Shown here piece by piece: positions 15,249 through 22,463 of a stretch of 27,490 nucleotides of DNA (within the stretch, counting starts at the first letter, position 1; each line of letters starts with the position of its first letter). Below the pieces are notes generated by a model. That model was not told where the DNA came from. It did not search any database and worked only from the letters and a program-made list of their open reading frames with translations. This DNA is from Actinomycetes bacterium (lineage in GTDB: Bacteria; Actinomycetota; Acidimicrobiia; Acidimicrobiales; RAAP-2), in contig JAKAZC010000002.1 in NCBI GenBank assembly GCA_021826655.1, forward strand, positions 1-27,490, in the 5' to 3' direction. The position numbers were made by a program, and so were the translations under genes.

Positions 15249-16277
15249 TCAGCGGGCGAGCCGGCGTACCGCGTAGCCGGCCGGGGCGCCGGCCAGGAGC
15301 TCGTCCAGGACGATCCGGTGGACCAGTCCGGCCTGGGTTCCGACCTGCTGGACCACGCGCATCGAGTTGATCGGCGCGCGGGCCATGGCCTCGGCGAGGG
15401 TCAGTCCCGAGGCGACCGCGGCCACCAGGGTGGCGGCGAAGGCGTCTCCGGCACCGGTCCGGTCGACCACGGGTGCGTCGTCCGGGAAGGCGGGTACTTC
15501 GAGGTACCCGCTGCCATCGGTACCGAAGGCCCCGGCCGACCCGTCGGTCACCACCACCCGCTGCGGTCCGAGTGCCAGCATCCGGTCGAGCAGGACGGCC
15601 GGGTGGTCGTCGGGCGAGCCTCGGGTGATCGTGGCGGCCTCGTCGCGGTTGCAGACGACGAGGCCGGTCCGGCGGAGGAGCCGACCCAGGGCACGCGGAC
15701 CACGGGCGATCTGCAGCGTGCCCGGTTCGAAGGCGAGTCTCACCTGCGGGTGTTCGTCCAGCCAGTCGACGATCTGGTCCTCGTAGTGACGTGCGTCGCG
15801 TCCGACCGACGACAGGAAGAGCCATGCCGGAACTGTGGTCGGTCGCAGACGGGGCCAGCTGCAGTCGTGCTGCTCGTGGTGGACGAGGATCGTACGTTCG
15901 TGGCCCACCCGGAGCACGAAGTTGCGATTGGTCGGCACCGCGTGGTCGAGATGGACGAGCGAGGCATCCACCCCCTCCGCGAGCAACGCGTCGACGGCGT
16001 CGCGGCCGGCGGCGTCGGCTCCCACGTGGGCGACGAGCGCCACCCGCAATCCCAGGCGAGCGCACGCCACGGCCACATTGGCGGAGTTCCCACCGGCGGC
16101 CACGGTGGCCGTGACGTCACAGGCGACCTTGGCACCGAAGGGGAGCACCAACCGGCGGCCGGCCGGGCCCATTTCGACACCGGCGTCCTGCTCGGACACC
16201 GTGAGAAAGACGTCGACGGCGACATCACCCACGCAGAGGAGATCGGGTCGACCTCCCGGCGTGACGGCACCCGTCAC
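15249..16277 (-). CDS. PfkB-family carbohydrate kinase
   Basis: A 342-residue ribokinase/PfkB-family kinase. The first signature (GGNSANVAVACARLGLRVALVAHVG, near residue 62) and the second (VDRTGAGDAFAATLVAAVASG, with catalytic base Asp278 and the anion hole GAGD) are intact. So is the ATP-side VVVTDGSAGAFG segment. The N-terminus DLLCVGDVAVDVFL is standard. The substrate cannot be told between ribose-like, fructose-like or nucleoside sugars. It starts at GTG 16277, 24 bases after the upstream regulator stop, so the two regulators, this kinase and yaaA appear to form one operon, suggesting control of sugar phosphorylation by the regulators. Confidence 0.9.
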   Translation of the reverse strand: MTGAVTPGGRPDLLCVGDVAVDVFLTVSEQDAGVEMGPAGRRLVLPFGAKVACDVTATVAAGGNSANVAVACARLGLRVALVAHVGADAAGRDAVDALLAEGVDASLVHLDHAVPTNRNFVLRVGHERTILVHHEQHDCSWPRLRPTTVPAWLFLSSVGRDARHYEDQIVDWLDEHPQVRLAFEPGTLQIARGPRALGRLLRRTGLVVCNRDEAATITRGSPDDHPAVLLDRMLALGPQRVVVTDGSAGAFGTDGSGYLEVPAFPDDAPVVDRTGAGDAFAATLVAAVASGLTLAEAMARAPINSMRVVQQVGTQAGLVHRIVLDELLAGAPAGYAVRRLAR

Positions 16278-16301
16278 GTGTCACCCGGGTGGGAGGCGGG
16301 C

Positions 16302-17099
16302 TCAGGCGACCTGCGCACCGTGCGTCCAATCGGGGTCGACCTCGAGGAAACGGACGGCGAGGGCCTCCAGACACACCCCGAACAGCGTCCACTCCTGGAG
16401 TTCCCCGTCCGGCCCGGTGGGTCGGACGATCATCGCGACGTCCGGATCGCCCCCCTGGCGGAGGGCGATCCCCTCGGCCATCGCGCTCACCGCCACCGTG
16501 AACTGGCGCAGGGTCAGTGGTTCCCGCACCCGCAGACCCAGGTGGGCACAGAGTCCGGCGAAGAGGAGCTCCCACTCGTCGGCGGCGGTCCGAAGCCCGG
16601 CGGTGAGCGCGTCACGGATCCGCCGGTGTCGGCCGGTCGGCGCGGTCGTGAGCGCGAGGACCCACACGCCGATCCACAGCGACCAGTCCCGCGTCCCGAG
16701 GCGTGCCCCGAGTCCCGCCGCACCCCCCACCCGGGCCAGTTCGCACAGCGCCCGGATCCGCGACTCCGGTGTGGGCAGGTCGAACGCGTCGAGCAGTGGT
16801 ACGAGTACCTCGGACGTGCGGGCGAACTCGCCCGAGGCGTCGGCGGTCGAGGCGATCGACACCAGGACGTCCATCCGGAAGTCCTCCTGGTTCTCCCAGA
16901 TCCTGCGGATCACCGACGCGTTGGTGAGGCGTACCCCGGTCGTCGCCTCGACATGGTCGAAGACCCGCTTGAAGGTGAGGACCCCCGCGCCGACGGCCAG
17001 TCCCTCCTCCTCCAGGATGGCCCGGCCGGCGCCGACCAGCAACCCCCGCAACTCGTCCCGACCGTGCCTCGCCCGTCGCCCTCCGGGAGCATCCGCCAC
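16302..17099 (-). CDS. TetR-like regulator, downstream copy of a tandem pair
   Basis: A 265-residue protein paralogous to the next upstream gene. An N-terminal helical segment (DELRGLLVGAGRAILEEEG) leads into a TetR-type helix-turn-helix at about residues 42-70, LTFKRVFDHVEATTGVRLTNASVIRRIW, where the recognition helix is followed by ENQEDFRMDVL. The HTH is unusually extended compared with classical TetR. The ligand-binding half is a helical domain with WSLWIGVWVLAL and LRQFTVAVSAMAEG, ending in PTGPDGELQEWTLFGVCLEALAVRFLEVDPDW. Inducer and DNA target are unknown. GTG 17099 is used since the 35-base gap to the other paralogue ends there. It directly precedes the pfkB-type gene. Confidence 0.8.
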   Translation of the reverse strand: MADAPGGRRARHGRDELRGLLVGAGRAILEEEGLAVGAGVLTFKRVFDHVEATTGVRLTNASVIRRIWENQEDFRMDVLVSIASTADASGEFARTSEVLVPLLDAFDLPTPESRIRALCELARVGGAAGLGARLGTRDWSLWIGVWVLALTTAPTGRHRRIRDALTAGLRTAADEWELLFAGLCAHLGLRVREPLTLRQFTVAVSAMAEGIALRQGGDPDVAMIVRPTGPDGELQEWTLFGVCLEALAVRFLEVDPDWTHGAQVA

Positions 17100-17134
17100 T
17101 GCGCCATCGTCGCAGATGCCGGCGGCGCGGTGCA

Positions 17135-17920
17135 TCACGTCGTCGTGACCGGACCCGTCCAGTCCGGGTCGGGCTCGAGATACTGGAGTGCGAGGGCCTC
17201 GAGGCCGACCCCGAACAGGGTCCACTCCTGCATCCGACCGTCGGGGCCCGTGGGTCGGAGGATCGCCGCCGTATCGCGCCGGGCTCCGTCGCGCAGTGCG
17301 CAGCCCTCGACCAGCGCCCCCACCGACACCGTGAACTGGCGAAGGGTGAACGCCGAGCGGACACGGAGTCCGAGGTAGTCCGCCAGGGTTCCGTACAGTT
17401 CGCTCCACTGGTCGGTCGACCTCTCGTATCCGTCGATGAGTGCCTGACGGATCCTCCGCCCACGATCGGACGGGGGGCCGGTCGCCGCCAGGACCCACAC
17501 CCCGACCCAGAGCGACCAATTGCGCGACCCGACCAGTGTCCGCATGCCCGCCGCCCCCCCGACCCGGCACACCTCGGTGAGCCCTCGGAGCCGGCCCGCA
17601 GGGCTCGCCAGGTCGATCGACTCGAACAACGGGACGAGTGCGGCGGCGGTGTCGCCCATTTCGCCGCCGGTGTCTCCGGAGAGGGCGACAGCGGCGAGGA
17701 CGTCGTCCTGGAATTCGGCCTGGTTCTGCCATGCCCGCCGGATCACGGAGGCGTTGGTCAGCCGCACGCCGGCCGTCGACTCGACACGGTCCAGCACCCG
17801 CTTGAACGTGAGCTCCTCGGCGCCCACACCCAGGCCCTGCTCCTCCAGGATGGCCAGTCCGGCCGCGAGCATCAGCGCCCGGATCTCCTCGCGGGAGCGC
17901 CGGGGCGAGCGGCCGGTCAC
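17135..17920 (-). CDS. TetR-like regulator, upstream copy of a tandem pair
   Basis: About 261 residues, clearly homologous end to end with the gene at 16302-17099. The extended HTH is LTFKRVLDRVESTAGVRLTNASVIRRAW. The core segments SRNWSLWVGVWVLAATG and LRQFTVSVGALVEGCALRDG and the ending PTGPDGRMQEWTLFGVGLEALALQYLEPDPDW match closely, while the linkers and residues between have diverged. This indicates an old duplication. Two starts are possible, GTG 17920 and GTG 17935. It is the first gene of the leftward operon and faces a palindromic operator-like site at 18038-18053, which suits autoregulation and control of the divergent sulfatase. Confidence 0.8.
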   Translation of the reverse strand: MTGRSPRRSREEIRALMLAAGLAILEEQGLGVGAEELTFKRVLDRVESTAGVRLTNASVIRRAWQNQAEFQDDVLAAVALSGDTGGEMGDTAAALVPLFESIDLASPAGRLRGLTEVCRVGGAAGMRTLVGSRNWSLWVGVWVLAATGPPSDRGRRIRQALIDGYERSTDQWSELYGTLADYLGLRVRSAFTLRQFTVSVGALVEGCALRDGARRDTAAILRPTGPDGRMQEWTLFGVGLEALALQYLEPDPDWTGPVTTT

Positions 17921-18037
17921 GGACGGAGAGTGCACCTTCCCATCGTCCCAGACCGGTGCCGGCGGGGCACGGCGGCACCTTGCGACGGGCCGCCTCGGGT
18001 CGCGCACACCTCGCGGCACGTTCGCCCGCTCCCTGAC

Positions 18038-18053
18038 CGCAACAAGTGTTGCG
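18038..18053. promoter_or_regulatory. 16-bp palindrome, candidate operator
   Basis: CGCAACA-AG-TGTTGCG is a perfect inverted repeat of 7-bp arms around AG, unusually AT-containing for the region. It lies between the leftward TetR-like operon and the rightward sulfatase promoter (-35 at 18062), and just upstream of that promoter. A further GTTGC half-site overlaps the -35. It fits a TetR-family operator, but binding is inference. Confidence 0.45.
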
Positions 18054-18061
18054 ATCTAGAG

Positions 18062-18090
18062 TTGCACCTGGCGCCCGCAGCGCACATACT
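18062..18090 (+). promoter_or_regulatory. Sigma-70-type promoter upstream of the sulfatase gene
   Basis: TTGCAC at 18062-18067 and CATACT at 18085-18090 are separated by 17 bases. Transcription starting near 18097 would give a leader of about 280 bases before the ATG at 18378, containing the hairpin at 18156-18186. A second possible -10 (TATCTA, 18293-18298) closer to the gene lacks a good -35. The 457 bases between the two genes hold no convincing coding sequence. Confidence 0.45.
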
Positions 18091-18155
18091 GTCCCCATTG
18101 GGTGGCGGATGCACCCTCCGGTGGCCTGTCGGTCCCCGGAGCGGGAGCGGGAACG

Positions 18156-18186
18156 GTGGGCATCCGGTGCGTCACCGGATGCCCAC
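18156..18186. repeat. Perfect 14-bp hairpin in the sulfatase leader
   Basis: GTGGGCATCCGGTG and CACCGGATGCCCAC form a perfect 14-bp stem with a 3-base CGT loop. It lies between the candidate promoter and the sulfatase start and is not next to a gene end, so it is more likely a leader RNA structure than a terminator of the neighbouring leftward operon. Confidence 0.8.
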
Positions 18187-18377
18187 GCCCCGACCGGCGG
18201 GAGGCGGGCCGCCACGGGCCACGGTCGCTGCCGGCCGGGGCGTGGGGACCGGCCGCAGGGGCGGACCCGGCGGTGGACAGCGCTCCACCGAGTATCTATC
18301 GTCAGTCTCATTGACAGATGATGCGCGGCAGCGACTCCGGGTCCTTCATCCGGCGCCCGCGAGGTGAGGACGTCCCC

Positions 18378-20639
18378 ATGCAGCAGTTCGAGCCGTTCGA
18401 CGGCGTGATCGCACCGACCCAGGCCGAATCGCTCCCGTCGTGGCCCGTCCCGCCCCATCCGGGTGACAGCGCACCGGACGTGGTCGTGATCCTCCTCGAC
18501 GACACCGGCTTCTCCCACTTCGGTTGCTACGGCTCCGACCTCACCACGCCGAATATCGACGCTCTGGCCACCAGGGGCCTGCGGTACTCGAACTTCCATG
18601 TCACCCCACTGTGCTCCCCCACCCGTGCCTCCCTGCTCACCGGACGCAACCACCACGCGGTGGGCATGCGGGCCATCTCCAACTTCGACAGCGGGTACCC
18701 CCACATGCGCGGGCACATCACCAACCACGCCACCACCGTGGCCGAGGTGCTCCGCGACGAGGGCTATGCCACGTTCGGGGTGGGTAAGTGGCACCTGTGC
18801 GCCATGGAGAGCGCCTCGGCGGCAGGGCCCTACGACCAGTGGCCGTGCCAGCGGGGGTTCGACCGCTTCTACGGGTTCCTCGAGGGCGAGACCGACCAAT
18901 TCTCGCCCGACCTGGTGTACGACAACCACCGGATCGAGCCCCCGGCGTCCCCGGACGAGGGCTACCACCTGAGTGAGGATCTGGTCGACCACGCCATCGC
19001 GTTCATCCACGACTCGATCTCGATCCGTCCCGACCGACCCTTCTTCACCTACCTGGCGTTCGGTGCCATGCACGCGCCCCACCAGGCACCGGCCGAGTAC
19101 CTCGCCAAGTACCGGGGCCGTTTCGACGAGGGGTGGGACGTGGCCCGCGAACGGTGGTTCACGCGCCAGATCGAATTCGGCCTGCTCCCCCCCCGGACAC
19201 GACTGGCGCCGCGCAATCCCGGCGTCGAGCCGTGGGACACCCTGCCCGACAACCAGAAGCGCCTGGCCGCGCGGCTGCAGGAGGCGTTCGCCGCGTTCCT
19301 CGAGCACACCGACGCCCAGATCGGGCGGCTCGTGGGCGACCTGGCACTCCTCGGGCGGCTCGACAACACCCTCCTGTTGGTCCTGTCCGACAACGGGGCG
19401 AGCCAGGAGGGTGGCCCGTTCGGCATCCTCCACGAGATGAAGTACTTCAACATGCTGGTCGAGAGCCCCGATGAGGCCGTCGAACGGCTCGACGACATCG
19501 GCGGGCCCCACAGCCACGCCAACTACCCGTGGGGCTGGGCTCAGGCCGGAAACACCCCGTTCAAGTGGTACAAGCAGAACACCCACGAAGGCGGGGTCCA
19601 CGTGCCGTTGATCGTGCACTGGCCGGCCGGGGTGACCGACGCCGGGGCGGTGCGCGACCAGTTCCACCACGTCAACGACATCGCACCCACCATCTACGAA
19701 CTCCTCGGGATCACCGCGCCCGACGTGTACCGCGGACTCGAGCAATTGCCGGTCAGTGGTCAGTCGATGCGGTACACGTTCGACGATGCCGACGCCCCGA
19801 CCACCAAGCGGGCCCAGTACTACGAGATGTTCGGGCACCGGGCCATCGTCGTCGACGGATGGAAGGCGGTCACCCGTCATGTCGCCGGCACGTCGTTCGA
19901 CGACGACACCTGGGAGCTGTACCACTACGACGTCGACCGGTCCGAGTGCGACGACCTGGCGGGTGCCCTGCCCGAGAAGCTCGCCGAGCTGGTGGCGCGC
20001 TGGTGGGAGGAGGCGGAGGAGCAGGGCGTGCTCCCCCTCGACGACCGGTCCATCGAACTGTTCTTCACCCGCTACCGCGACCGCTCGGTCCACCCGACCG
20101 AACGTCGCTACACCTACTACCCCCCGATGGCACCCCTCCCGGCGCAGGTCGCCCCCAGCATGGGGGGCCGTGGGTTCGATCTGGCCGCCACGGTCGAGCG
20201 CCCTGCCGGTGCCGGTGGCGTACTCTTCGCCACCGGCACCGAGAACTCGGGCCTCAGCCTCTTCGTCCAGGGCGACCGGCTGGTGTTCGACTACAACTGC
20301 TTCGCGGACCACCACATCGTCGAGTCCTCGGTCGAGGTCCCCGTGGGCCGGTCGGTCGTCGGTGTGCGGTTCCGGCGCGAGGGTGCCGGTGGCTCCGCGG
20401 AGCTCTTCGTCGACGGCGTACCGTGCGGTGCCCTTACCGTACCGTTCGCCATGCACATCATCTCGAGCGTCGGACCGAGCGTCGGATACGACCACGGCAG
20501 CCCGGTCAGCGAGCGCTACACCGGGCACTTCCCCTTCGAGGGGACCCTCCGCCGCGTCGACGTCGCCGTCCTCCACAAGGATGCCGAGTCCCCCGACGTG
20601 CTCGCGTCCCAGCAGCGCGCCGCCATGTCCCAGCAGTAG
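18378..20639 (+). CDS. Type I (formylglycine) arylsulfatase-family enzyme
   Basis: A 753-residue sulfatase. The N-terminal alkaline-phosphatase-like domain begins with PDVVVILLDDTGFSHFGCYGSD, providing the paired Asp metal ligands. The sulfatase motif C-S-P-T-R-A-S-L-L-T-G-R appears as CSPTRASLLTGRNHHAVG, with the Cys that a formylglycine-generating enzyme oxidises and Thr in the usual Ser position, an accepted variant. FGVGKWHL, PFFTYLAFGAMHAPHQAP and VLSDNGASQEGGPFG supply the Lys, His and Asp-Asn positions. The C-terminal 200 residues form a beta-rich domain (GGRGFDLAATVERP to RRVDVAVL) seen in large bacterial arylsulfatases. No clear signal peptide is present, so it may act in the cytosol. 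ATG 18378 is chosen for its GGTGAGGA ribosome binding site; ATG 18318 is in frame. Confidence 0.93.
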   Translation: MQQFEPFDGVIAPTQAESLPSWPVPPHPGDSAPDVVVILLDDTGFSHFGCYGSDLTTPNIDALATRGLRYSNFHVTPLCSPTRASLLTGRNHHAVGMRAISNFDSGYPHMRGHITNHATTVAEVLRDEGYATFGVGKWHLCAMESASAAGPYDQWPCQRGFDRFYGFLEGETDQFSPDLVYDNHRIEPPASPDEGYHLSEDLVDHAIAFIHDSISIRPDRPFFTYLAFGAMHAPHQAPAEYLAKYRGRFDEGWDVARERWFTRQIEFGLLPPRTRLAPRNPGVEPWDTLPDNQKRLAARLQEAFAAFLEHTDAQIGRLVGDLALLGRLDNTLLLVLSDNGASQEGGPFGILHEMKYFNMLVESPDEAVERLDDIGGPHSHANYPWGWAQAGNTPFKWYKQNTHEGGVHVPLIVHWPAGVTDAGAVRDQFHHVNDIAPTIYELLGITAPDVYRGLEQLPVSGQSMRYTFDDADAPTTKRAQYYEMFGHRAIVVDGWKAVTRHVAGTSFDDDTWELYHYDVDRSECDDLAGALPEKLAELVARWWEEAEEQGVLPLDDRSIELFFTRYRDRSVHPTERRYTYYPPMAPLPAQVAPSMGGRGFDLAATVERPAGAGGVLFATGTENSGLSLFVQGDRLVFDYNCFADHHIVESSVEVPVGRSVVGVRFRREGAGGSAELFVDGVPCGALTVPFAMHIISSVGPSVGYDHGSPVSERYTGHFPFEGTLRRVDVAVLHKDAESPDVLASQQRAAMSQQ

Positions 20640-20663
20640 CCGGCCCGACTGCCGCCCCTGGGG

Positions 20664-21533
20664 TCAGGCGGTGAACCGGGCCGACGCACCGGCATCCACG
20701 TCGATCACCGACCCCGTGATGTGGCGTGCACCCTCCGAACAGAGGAACACCACCGCGGCGGTGACCTCCTCGGGCTCGAGCCACGGGACCGGCTGCACGT
20801 GCAGCGACGCCATCACCGGGGCCACGTCCTCCCGGGTCGGCTCCTCGACGTCGGGTCGCATGAGTCGGTAGAGCATGTCGTTGTGGAGCATGTCCGTCGA
20901 GATGTTCCCGGGGGCGATCACGTTGGCCGTGACGCCGAAGTGGGCCATCTCGTGGGCGACCGACTTGGTCAGACCGATGACGCCCCACTTCGAGGCGCAG
21001 TAGGCGGGAATCAGCGGATTGGCCGAGCGACCCATCATCGACGAGATGCCGACGATCCGACCCCATCGGCTGCGTCGCATGTGGGGTGCCACGGCCCGCA
21101 TGGCGTTGAAGACGCCGGACAGGTTGGTGTCGACCGTCTCGGACCACCCGGCGGCATCGAGGTCGAAGATCGACCCGAGGGTCGACACGCCGGCGTTGGC
21201 GACGAGGATGTCGACGGAGCCGAGTTCGGCGACCGCCCCATCGACGACGGCGAGGACGGCGTCGAGGTCCCGGACGTCCGCCTCGGCCGTGACGCAGCGG
21301 CGGCCCTCGGCCTCGACCAGTCGGGCGGTCTCCGCCAGGTCCGCGGGTGTCGCCAGTGGATAGGTCACCGTCTCGAGGTCGGCACACCGGTCGACGAGCA
21401 CGATGTCCGCCCCCTGGCGGGCCAGCTCCAGGGCGTGGCTGCGGCCCTGGCCGCGCGCCCCACCGGTGATGACCGCGACCCGTCCGGCGAACTGCCCGTC
21501 CACGACCGTCTCCGCTGCGCCCCGCTCCGGCAT
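20664..21533 (-). CDS. Mycofactocin-coupled SDR-family oxidoreductase
   Basis: A 289-residue short-chain dehydrogenase. TGGARGQGRSHALELARQGADIVLVD (from residue 23) is the cofactor loop, NAG at 113-115, Ser164/165 in VGISSMMG, and Tyr178-x3-Lys182 (AYCASKWG) completes the catalytic set. The segment LATPADLAETARLVEAEGRR with ADVRD following is the insertion that marks the mycofactocin-dependent SDR subfamily. These enzymes hold NAD(P) non-exchangeably and pass electrons to mycofactocin instead of free NAD. Substrates are alcohols, often terpenoid or sterol-like. It is convergent with the sulfatase (24 bases between stops) and 71 bases downstream of the PaaX gene. GGGGAGG precedes the ATG. Confidence 0.9.
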   Translation of the reverse strand: MPERGAAETVVDGQFAGRVAVITGGARGQGRSHALELARQGADIVLVDRCADLETVTYPLATPADLAETARLVEAEGRRCVTAEADVRDLDAVLAVVDGAVAELGSVDILVANAGVSTLGSIFDLDAAGWSETVDTNLSGVFNAMRAVAPHMRRSRWGRIVGISSMMGRSANPLIPAYCASKWGVIGLTKSVAHEMAHFGVTANVIAPGNISTDMLHNDMLYRLMRPDVEEPTREDVAPVMASLHVQPVPWLEPEEVTAAVVFLCSEGARHITGSVIDVDAGASARFTA

Positions 21534-21554
21534 GCTGCCTCCCCTTCGCTCGTG

Positions 21555-21573
21555 CCCGGCCGGACCGGCCGGG
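21555..21573. terminator. GC-rich hairpin between PaaX and SDR genes
   Basis: CCCGGCC and GGCCGGG (7 bp, 5-base loop) lie in the 71-base gap after the PaaX stop on the minus strand. It could terminate or attenuate transcription from paaX into the SDR gene. No T tract is present. Confidence 0.4.
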
Positions 21574-21604
21574 GCCACACGGGGCGCTGCCCCGGACCGG
21601 GATC

Positions 21605-22420
21605 CTAGGCCGAGCGGGTCGATCTGCCCCAGGCCCTCAGCACCGACCGGTACCTCCCGTCCCACGCCCCGTAGGCGGCCCGCAGCGCGGGACCCGGCCA
21701 ACCCACGGGTAGCAGTGCGGCGGGAAGGAGCGGGTCGGCCTGGAGGTGGCGGAGTACGGAGGCCGACAGGGCGAACCCGGGCGCCAGGTCCTCTGGACCC
21801 ACCGTAGGCCGTCCGTCGAGGTGGTGTACCAATAGGTCCGCCCGGTCGGCCCACGCGGCCAGGTCCCACAGCGACGCCGCCAGCGCCGGCGGGTCCGCCG
21901 ACGGAGCGGCCGTGTACAGGGCCAGGTCGGGGTCGTCTCGCGGGTCCGGACGCAGGTCGAGGTTGGCCGGCCGCAACCAGACCCCCTCGCGCTGTTCGGC
22001 CAGACGCGCCAGCGTCAGCCGGCGCCGACGGGACGCTCGCACCTCTGCCGACCGGCCGGTGGTGGTCACCACCACGAGGTTCCACGACCCGTCCCAGGCC
22101 CGGGTCCGCCCGACACGGCTGTCCTCCTGACGGCCCCGCCGGGCGAGCAGCGCGCCGGCCAGCCGGTACCGGCCGGAGCCGTCGGTGGCCACCTCACCGG
22201 ATGCCACCATCCGGCTGAGGGCAACCCGGGAGCGGTTCGGGTTGATGCCGAACAGGCCGGCGAGATGGACCAGGTGGGCCACCGGGAGCTCGGGGGGGTC
22301 TTCGCCCAGCAGGGCGCTGGCCAGTACCGACCGGGCCGTCAGCGGTGGCCCGCCGTCCGCCGGACCCGCCGCGGGGCCTGCACCGCTGGAGGGGGCCGGT
22401 CGATTCGTCCTCACGGACAT
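21605..22420 (-). CDS. PaaX-family transcriptional regulator
   Basis: A 271-residue regulator. After a Pro/Gly/Ala-rich N-terminal tail of about 27 residues, LTARSVLASALLGEDPPELPVAHLVHLAGLFGINPNRSRVALSRMVASGEVATDGSGRYRLAG is the PaaX-type winged helix (about residues 28-92). It is followed by AWDGSWNLVVVTT, typical of the central PaaX domain, then VWLRPANLDL and a C-terminal helical domain with LADPLLPAALLPVGWPGP-like sequence and a final YRSVLRAW. PaaX of E. coli represses phenylacetate genes and responds to phenylacetyl-CoA; relatives of this size in actinobacteria control other acyl-CoA pathways. It is divergent from the desaturase gene and could control both that gene and the SDR. The start at ATG 22420 is not certain. 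Confidence 0.87.
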   Translation of the reverse strand: MSVRTNRPAPSSGAGPAAGPADGGPPLTARSVLASALLGEDPPELPVAHLVHLAGLFGINPNRSRVALSRMVASGEVATDGSGRYRLAGALLARRGRQEDSRVGRTRAWDGSWNLVVVTTTGRSAEVRASRRRRLTLARLAEQREGVWLRPANLDLRPDPRDDPDLALYTAAPSADPPALAASLWDLAAWADRADLLVHHLDGRPTVGPEDLAPGFALSASVLRHLQADPLLPAALLPVGWPGPALRAAYGAWDGRYRSVLRAWGRSTRSA

Positions 22421-22427
22421 TACGTGA

Positions 22428-22456
22428 TTGCACCGGTTGACATCCTCCTGTAATAT
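22428..22456 (+). promoter_or_regulatory. Promoter of the leaderless desaturase gene
   Basis: TTGCAC at 22428-22433 and TAATAT at 22451-22456 are spaced by exactly 17 bases. The -10 ends 7 bases before the ATG at 22464, so the messenger would be leaderless. This is the most AT-rich spot of the right half and lies in the 43-base divergent gap with paaX, so a regulator bound here would affect both genes. Confidence 0.6.
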
Positions 22457-22463
22457 ACCCCGG

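Noticed and set aside
14961..17378. Long plus-strand open frame opposite pfkB and the TetR-like genes
   Set aside because: It has no recognisable domain and is antisense to four well-supported genes.
18102..18314. Small ORFs between the TetR-like genes and the sulfatase
   Set aside because: Composition is Gly/Pro/Arg/Ala-rich without a ribosome binding site, and the frames cross the perfect hairpin; the leader explanation is better.
16302..20576. Very long minus-strand open frame of over 1400 codons
   Set aside because: Most of it lies opposite the sulfatase and is a byproduct of high GC; only the last 265 codons match a homologous protein.
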